Below, in pieces: positions 61,331-64,000 of a stretch of 64,000 nucleotides of DNA. Source of the DNA: Catellatospora sp. IY07-71 (lineage in GTDB: Bacteria; Actinomycetota; Actinomycetes; Mycobacteriales; Micromonosporaceae). The notes under the pieces are model-generated. The model was given only the letters and a program-made list of their open reading frames with translations, made no database searches and was not told the DNA's origin. Each line of letters begins with the position of its first letter. The first letter of the stretch is position 1. Both the position numbers and the translations under genes were made by a program. The DNA lies in assembly GCF_018326265.1 (NCBI RefSeq), contig NZ_AP023360.1, forward strand, positions 5,365,501 through 5,429,500, written 5' to 3'.

Positions 61331-64000
61331 ATGTCGGTGACGGACGAAGGCACGTGGATCGGAAGCCAACCCGGGGGTGTCGGCGCCCTCGCCGCCTGGA
61401 CCTCGCCTGACGGACGACCGCGTGTCGCGTCATCCGGCACCGACGGCTCCATCCAGATCTGGGATCCCGAATCGGCCGAGCAGGTGGGCCCGCCGGTGCC
61501 CGGCCACGCGCAGCTGGTGCTGAGTCTCAGCGCGTGGGAGTGGCCCGGCGGCCGGCTGCTGGTTTCGACCAGCGAGGACGGCTCCGTATACGCCTGGGAC
61601 GTCGCGTCGGACGACCCGGTGGGAACCCGCCTCGACGGCCACCGCGGCTGGGTGCCGACGGTGTGCTTCTGGGACACACCGGCCGGGCCCCGGCTCGCCA
61701 CGGCGGGCCAGGACGACGGCACCGTACGCCTGTGGGATCCCGTCGCCGGGGCCGAGCTGGGTCCGCCCCTGCTCACCGGCCAGAGCCGGCTCGCCGCGCT
61801 GGCGTCGTGGCCGACAGCCGATGGTGACCTGCTCGCGGTCGGCTTCGACGACGGCCGCATCGAGATCTGGGACCTCGCCGCCCGGCGTCGCGCCGATCGG
61901 CACAACCTGCGCCATGACGGCGGGCTGTGGGCGCTGTGCGCGTGGACCGATACCACCGGCGCGGCCCGGCTGGCCTCCAGCGGACGCGACAACCGGATCC
62001 GGCTGTGGGACCCGGCCACCGGTGCGGCAGCCGGCGAGCCGCTCGCCGGCCACAGCGGATGGGTGCCGATCCTGACGACGTGCCCGCAGCCCGGCGGCGG
62101 CACCGCGCTCATCTCCGCGGCGGCCGACGGCACCGTCCGCATCTGGGACGTGTCGGCGCCCGCACCCACCGGGCGGCTGATCGAGGGCACGGGCGGCGCG
62201 CTGCCGTCCGCCGCCGTGTGGACCTCGACCGGCGGATCGCCACGGGTCGCCGTCGCCCAGCGCGCCGGGGTGTGCTCGTACGACCTCGCCACCGGCCAGG
62301 CCGCAGGAAACCCGCTGGTCGGTCATGTCGCGGGCATGTGGGCGCTGACGAGCTGGCCGGAGCCGGACGGCACCCACCTCGCCCTCGGCGGCGACAGCGG
62401 CACGGTCCAGGTGTGGAACGCCGACACCGGCCAGACCGTCGGCCGGCCGCTGACCGGGCACACCGCGGCGATCTGGCAGGTCGTCCACTACCGCGACGCG
62501 GCCGGCCGGTCGATGCTCGCCTCCACCGGCGACGACGGCGCCGTGCGGCTGTGGGACCCGCAGGCCGGGACGCCGGTCGCCACCCTGCTCGGGCACCGGG
62601 AGTGGGTTCCCGCGCTGATCGCCTGGACCACTCCGGCGGGCGCCCCGATGCTGATCTCCGCCGGGATCGACGGCACGATCCGGCGCTGGGACCCGCTGAC
62701 CCGGTCCGCGATCGGCCCGCCGCTGACCGGCCACCGGGGGCGGGTGCTGTCACTGGCCGTGTGGGAGGGCCCGGCGGGACCGCGGCTCGCCTCCGGGGGT
62801 GACGACGGCACGATCCGGATCTGGGACCCGGTCACCGGCGAACCCGCCGCCGAGCCGTGGACCGGACACGACGGGTGGGTGCGTTCGCTGTCGGTCTGCC
62901 AGGGCGTCGGGCCCCACCTGCTGATCTCCGGCGGCTACGACGGGACCGTACGGCTGTGGGACCTGGACACCGGAGCGCCGGCCCACGAGCCGCTGCGGGC
63001 ACACCCCGACCGGGTGAGCGCGGTGTGGGCCTGGGCCGAACCCGACGGCGGGGCGCGGCTGGTCAGCGCCGGTGCGGACGGTGTGATCCGCCGCTGGGAC
63101 CTGGACCGGGCGCAGCTGCTGGAACCGGCGCTGCGCGGGCACGAGGCCGGCATCTGGGCCGTGACCGGCTGGACCGACGCGCAGGGCGAGGTCAGGCTCG
63201 CCACGTCGGGTCAGGACGGCACCGTGCGGCTGTGGGACCCGCGGCACGCTCGGGCCGTACGCACGCTCGAGATCGGCCCGGTCTCCATCTGGGGTGTGTC
63301 CGACGCCCCCACCAAACGCGACGTCATCGGCCGGCAGGCCCTCGCTGACGCCATCGCCCAGCAGATCCGGCACCCTGGCAGCGTGCCGGACGGCGACGGG
63401 CCCACGGTGGTCGGCATCGAAGGGCCGTGGGGATGCGGCAAGAGCACACTCATGAACCTGGTCCGCGAGCTGCTGCGTGGGCGCCACCCCGTTCCGGCGG
63501 TTCCGCAGGGGCGTGGCCTGAGCGTGCGCGCGGCGCTCCGGCACATCGCCGAGCCGGGCACCGGGCCGCGGCCGGTGGCGGCCGCGGGCAGCGCGGGCGT
63601 GGTCACCGCCTGGTTCAATCCGTGGGCCTACCAGTCCGGTGAGCAGATCTGGGCCGGGCTGGCCAGCGAGATCATCGACGCGGCGGACGGCGTCCTCTAC
63701 ACGACCACGGCGGACAAGCAGGCGTACTGGCTTCGCCGCAACCTCGGCCAGGTCGACCGCTTCGCGCTGCGGCGGGCGCTGCGGCGCCGGACCCGCTCGC
63801 CCGTCTTCGGCCTGTCCGCCGCGGCGTTTCTCGCCCCGGCGGTGGTGACGCTGCTCGGTGTCGAGGACCCGGTCTCCCTGGCCGGGGTGTCCGTGGGCGC
63901 GACGTGGCTCGCCGCCGGCGTGGCGGCGGCCACGATGCTGGCGGGCGTCGCGCACACCCTGTGGCGCCGCCGGTTCGGGCTGGCGTCGGCCTACCTTCCG
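61331..64000 (+). CDS. WD40 (two 7-blade propellers) - KAP P-loop NTPase, cut by right edge
   Basis: ATG at 61331, 60 bases after the PRMT-like gene; the ribosome binding site is weak. The frame stays open for 890 codons to the edge. Residues about 1-640 hold 14 WD40-type blades (GSIQIWDP, GSVYAWDV, GTVRLWDP, GTIRIWDP and so on; blade 7 is degenerate, GVCSYDL), enough for two propellers. A KAP NTPase domain follows: GIEGPWGCGKSTLM (Walker A, Lys 704), then WFNPWAYQSGEQIWAGLASE typical of KAP, and two hydrophobic helices inserted at about 824-843 and 850-879, the membrane hairpin of this family. KAP NTPases are membrane-associated and occur in anti-phage and signalling systems; the propellers would sense a partner. 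Walker B lies beyond the window. Confidence 0.9.
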   Translation, partial: MSVTDEGTWIGSQPGGVGALAAWTSPDGRPRVASSGTDGSIQIWDPESAEQVGPPVPGHAQLVLSLSAWEWPGGRLLVSTSEDGSVYAWDVASDDPVGTRLDGHRGWVPTVCFWDTPAGPRLATAGQDDGTVRLWDPVAGAELGPPLLTGQSRLAALASWPTADGDLLAVGFDDGRIEIWDLAARRRADRHNLRHDGGLWALCAWTDTTGAARLASSGRDNRIRLWDPATGAAAGEPLAGHSGWVPILTTCPQPGGGTALISAAADGTVRIWDVSAPAPTGRLIEGTGGALPSAAVWTSTGGSPRVAVAQRAGVCSYDLATGQAAGNPLVGHVAGMWALTSWPEPDGTHLALGGDSGTVQVWNADTGQTVGRPLTGHTAAIWQVVHYRDAAGRSMLASTGDDGAVRLWDPQAGTPVATLLGHREWVPALIAWTTPAGAPMLISAGIDGTIRRWDPLTRSAIGPPLTGHRGRVLSLAVWEGPAGPRLASGGDDGTIRIWDPVTGEPAAEPWTGHDGWVRSLSVCQGVGPHLLISGGYDGTVRLWDLDTGAPAHEPLRAHPDRVSAVWAWAEPDGGARLVSAGADGVIRRWDLDRAQLLEPALRGHEAGIWAVTGWTDAQGEVRLATSGQDGTVRLWDPRHARAVRTLEIGPVSIWGVSDAPTKRDVIGRQALADAIAQQIRHPGSVPDGDGPTVVGIEGPWGCGKSTLMNLVRELLRGRHPVPAVPQGRGLSVRAALRHIAEPGTGPRPVAAAGSAGVVTAWFNPWAYQSGEQIWAGLASEIIDAADGVLYTTTADKQAYWLRRNLGQVDRFALRRALRRRTRSPVFGLSAAAFLAPAVVTLLGVEDPVSLAGVSVGATWLAAGVAAATMLAGVAHTLWRRRFGLASAYLP

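Overview
The window is very GC-rich, has strong GC bias at third codon positions, many GTG starts, Acg- and DoxX-type proteins, a SARP regulator, secreted carbohydrate-active enzymes and mycothiol-type maleylpyruvate isomerase folds. This points to a filamentous, saprophytic actinomycete, probably Micromonosporaceae (inference from gene content only; no rRNA is present). I found no tRNA, rRNA, intact insertion sequence or CRISPR array.

Layout. (1) 1-17668, minus strand: a tightly coupled operon of very large proteins of unknown function (215, 3292, 647, 321 and 1259 aa, plus an Asp-box protein running off the left edge). Every junction overlaps. (2) 17.8-23 kb: small membrane protein, SDR oxidoreductase, SARP-type regulator, and a two-gene membrane-protein/esterase operon. 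(3) 23.3-27.7 kb: an Acg-like nitroreductase, Zn-alcohol dehydrogenase, sugar-type ABC ATPase and DoxX protein, each mostly followed by a strong hairpin, with DevR/DosR-like boxes nearby. (4) 27.8-31.3 kb: an accessory stretch with three gene remnants (MFS, ABC ATPase, DHFR-like) around a hypothetical gene and a methyltransferase. (5) 31.5-46.1 kb: carbohydrate and polymer functions: a GH10-CBM13-GH62 xylanase/arabinofuranosidase, a hydrolase-glycosyltransferase fusion with a frameshifted MddA-like methyltransferase under a divergent TetR gene, a lyase-like protein with CBM5/12, a CBM-metallophosphatase/MFS/beta-propeller operon, an APH kinase, an undecaprenyl-synthase remnant and a CBM2-FnIII protein. 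(6) 46.3-50.2 kb: SigE-type sigma factor coupled to a membrane beta-propeller, VOC protein and SDR.

(7) 50.4-56.9 kb, plus strand: four overlapping genes encoding a tandem degenerate NERD-like protein, a DUF4145-like/pseudokinase protein, a COG1112-type superfamily 1 helicase and a winged-helix-like protein. This is the best candidate for an undescribed system, most plausibly anti-phage or nucleic-acid surveillance. (8) 57.0-64 kb: a secreted GH26-like glycosidase, then an NNMT-like methyltransferase overlapping a bacterial PRMT-like arginine-methyltransferase homologue, followed closely by a 14-blade WD40/KAP P-loop NTPase cut by the right edge.

All functional assignments come from reading motifs by eye; no database search was run.
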